In this document: in pieces, positions 62,919 to 64,000 of the stretch
Numbering within the stretch: position 1 is the first letter of the stretch
Layout of the letters: each line of letters starts with the position of its first letter
From: Fasciolopsis buskii
Lineage: Eukaryota; Platyhelminthes; Trematoda; Plagiorchiida; Fasciolidae
Reading direction: 5' to 3'
Assembly (NCBI GenBank): GCA_008360955.1
Contig: LUCM01001779.1
Coordinates: 6,093-70,092, forward strand
DNA: 64,000 nucleotides
Made by a program: the position numbers and the translations under genes
Notes under the pieces: generated by a model
Databases searched by the model: none
What the model was told of the DNA's origin: nothing
The model's input: only the letters and a program-made list of their open reading frames with translations

Positions 62919-64000
62919 TCCAAATGAATTCACAATCCGACATTTGTAAACAAATCATATTTCCCTCATTCCGAATCACAAGTGATACTTGAGAAGAAAC
63001 GATACTTTTACTTTCCTCATCTTTTCACAGCTTCTTTATCATACTTCATTTAACTACCTGCATTTGCTCATTTGAATTCCCGGCGTGATTTCTCACCATC
63101 CATTACATTTTGTATAGTGTTCTCTGACTCTTTTCTTCCATTTATCAAGTAAATTGAACAGATCGGTCCTTTATATTAACTGGAGTCGATTTCTTTCGGT
63201 TCCGTTTTCCGTTGTACGTTCTGAATGACGCATACGTTCCTGATACAGAACGAACAAACTTGATCGTTTAGAATTTCTGTCTATGACACTATCATTTGGT
63301 GATTTCTGGGTGTCGACGGTTGCACCTTTGGACTACCTCGTTTTTGGATCATTGTAAAGAACAGGCACATGATGTTACATTACCTCAATATATACATACG
63401 TTTACACGTTTATCAGTTCTGTGGAAAATCTCATTAGGGTAGATTTGTTTAACTGAATTTATTCCGAACAAAACAATTTAAACGTTGTGTGGATCACAAA
63501 GTTCGCCCCATCGTTGCGTCTGCGCACTTACCAGTAGTCTATAAAACGTAGAAAATTCATCTCAGTTATTCTCATCATAATATTGGTTTGTAATAACAAT
63601 AATAATAACCTTCTCAGTGGATGAATTTCGCACGGAATGACTCATACTATTCTGAAAGATTTTCGAACAACAGGACAGTGTGCTCATAAGTCGAGGCCTA
63701 AGAAAGAGGAGAAACCCCATTTTAGTAGCTGGTAGCTTCTGTTCTCGAAGTAGTGAAAATAAAATGAAGCGGTTTTCGTTTAGCCGCTGTCACCCGCATT
63801 GTACATCTAACCCGATATTAAATAAGTTGTTTTGGAACACGGCCCGGTAGAAGAATTACGGTCTGTGGGGTAATGTTTCCCTCATTTGATATTTTAAAAG
63901 ATTCCTATGCCATCTGCAAGCCCCCACTCGTGGCGTCTCATCTGAAAGCAGTATATGCGTGGACTGTCCGAGAAGGCTAAGTTTTGAAACTCTGAAACCA
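62919..64000 (+). other. Probable notum 3' UTR and flank
   Basis: No open frame of note follows the notum stop. A canonical AATAAA lies at 63758-63763, about 840 bp downstream, and could be the polyadenylation signal. If the GT at 62915 is used as a splice donor, this region would instead begin with an intron. Confidence 0.35.

Noticed and set aside
1..64000. CRISPR arrays, bacterial operons, Shine-Dalgarno sites, phage or plasmid features
   Set aside because: None seen; spliced genes and LINE/SINE content show nuclear eukaryotic DNA.

Overview
The window is eukaryotic. The genes are split by GT-AG introns and embedded in long AT-leaning non-coding DNA that carries decayed LINEs, tRNA-related SINEs and (TA)n microsatellites. 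One 42-nt intron sits among introns of 0.8-4.9 kb. Together with the style of the reverse-transcriptase remnants, this suggests a parasitic flatworm, most likely a fluke with moderate GC rather than a schistosome. That placement is inference.

Two genes can be reconstructed with confidence, and they are divergently transcribed. (1) On the minus strand, exons at 12006-11620 and 6878-6684 encode a 193-residue secreted or GPI-anchored three-finger (Ly6/uPAR/CD59-like) protein. Its ten cysteines are divided five and five between the exons. (2) On the plus strand, twelve exons from 38092 to 62918 encode a 766-residue homologue of NOTUM, the secreted carboxylesterase that removes palmitoleate from Wnt proteins. 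All eleven introns are GT-AG, the phases agree throughout, and the summed exon length (2301 nt) is an exact multiple of three. The catalytic triad is present as Ser272, Asp380 and His428, and the codon for the nucleophilic serine is split by intron 6.

Layout: 1-225 holds a minus-strand LINE reverse-transcriptase remnant. 226-5652 has no gene I can support. 5653-6113 is a truncated LINE 3' end. 6684-12006 is the Ly6-like gene, whose 4.7-kb intron contains a second copy of the same LINE tail (about 9545-10185), a 59-bp foldback and a tRNA-like repeat. 12007-38091 is a 26-kb stretch between the two gene starts, with SINEs and several unexplained open frames, of which 31.7-34.4 kb is the most suggestive. 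38092-62918 is the notum gene, with SINEs and LINE remnants in its introns. 62919-64000 is probable 3' UTR and flank.

The two genes need not be functionally linked. Both products are predicted to act at or outside the cell surface. Notum would set Wnt activity, which in flatworms governs head-tail identity and stem-cell behaviour. The Ly6-like protein would be a small disulfide-rich surface protein of unknown ligand.
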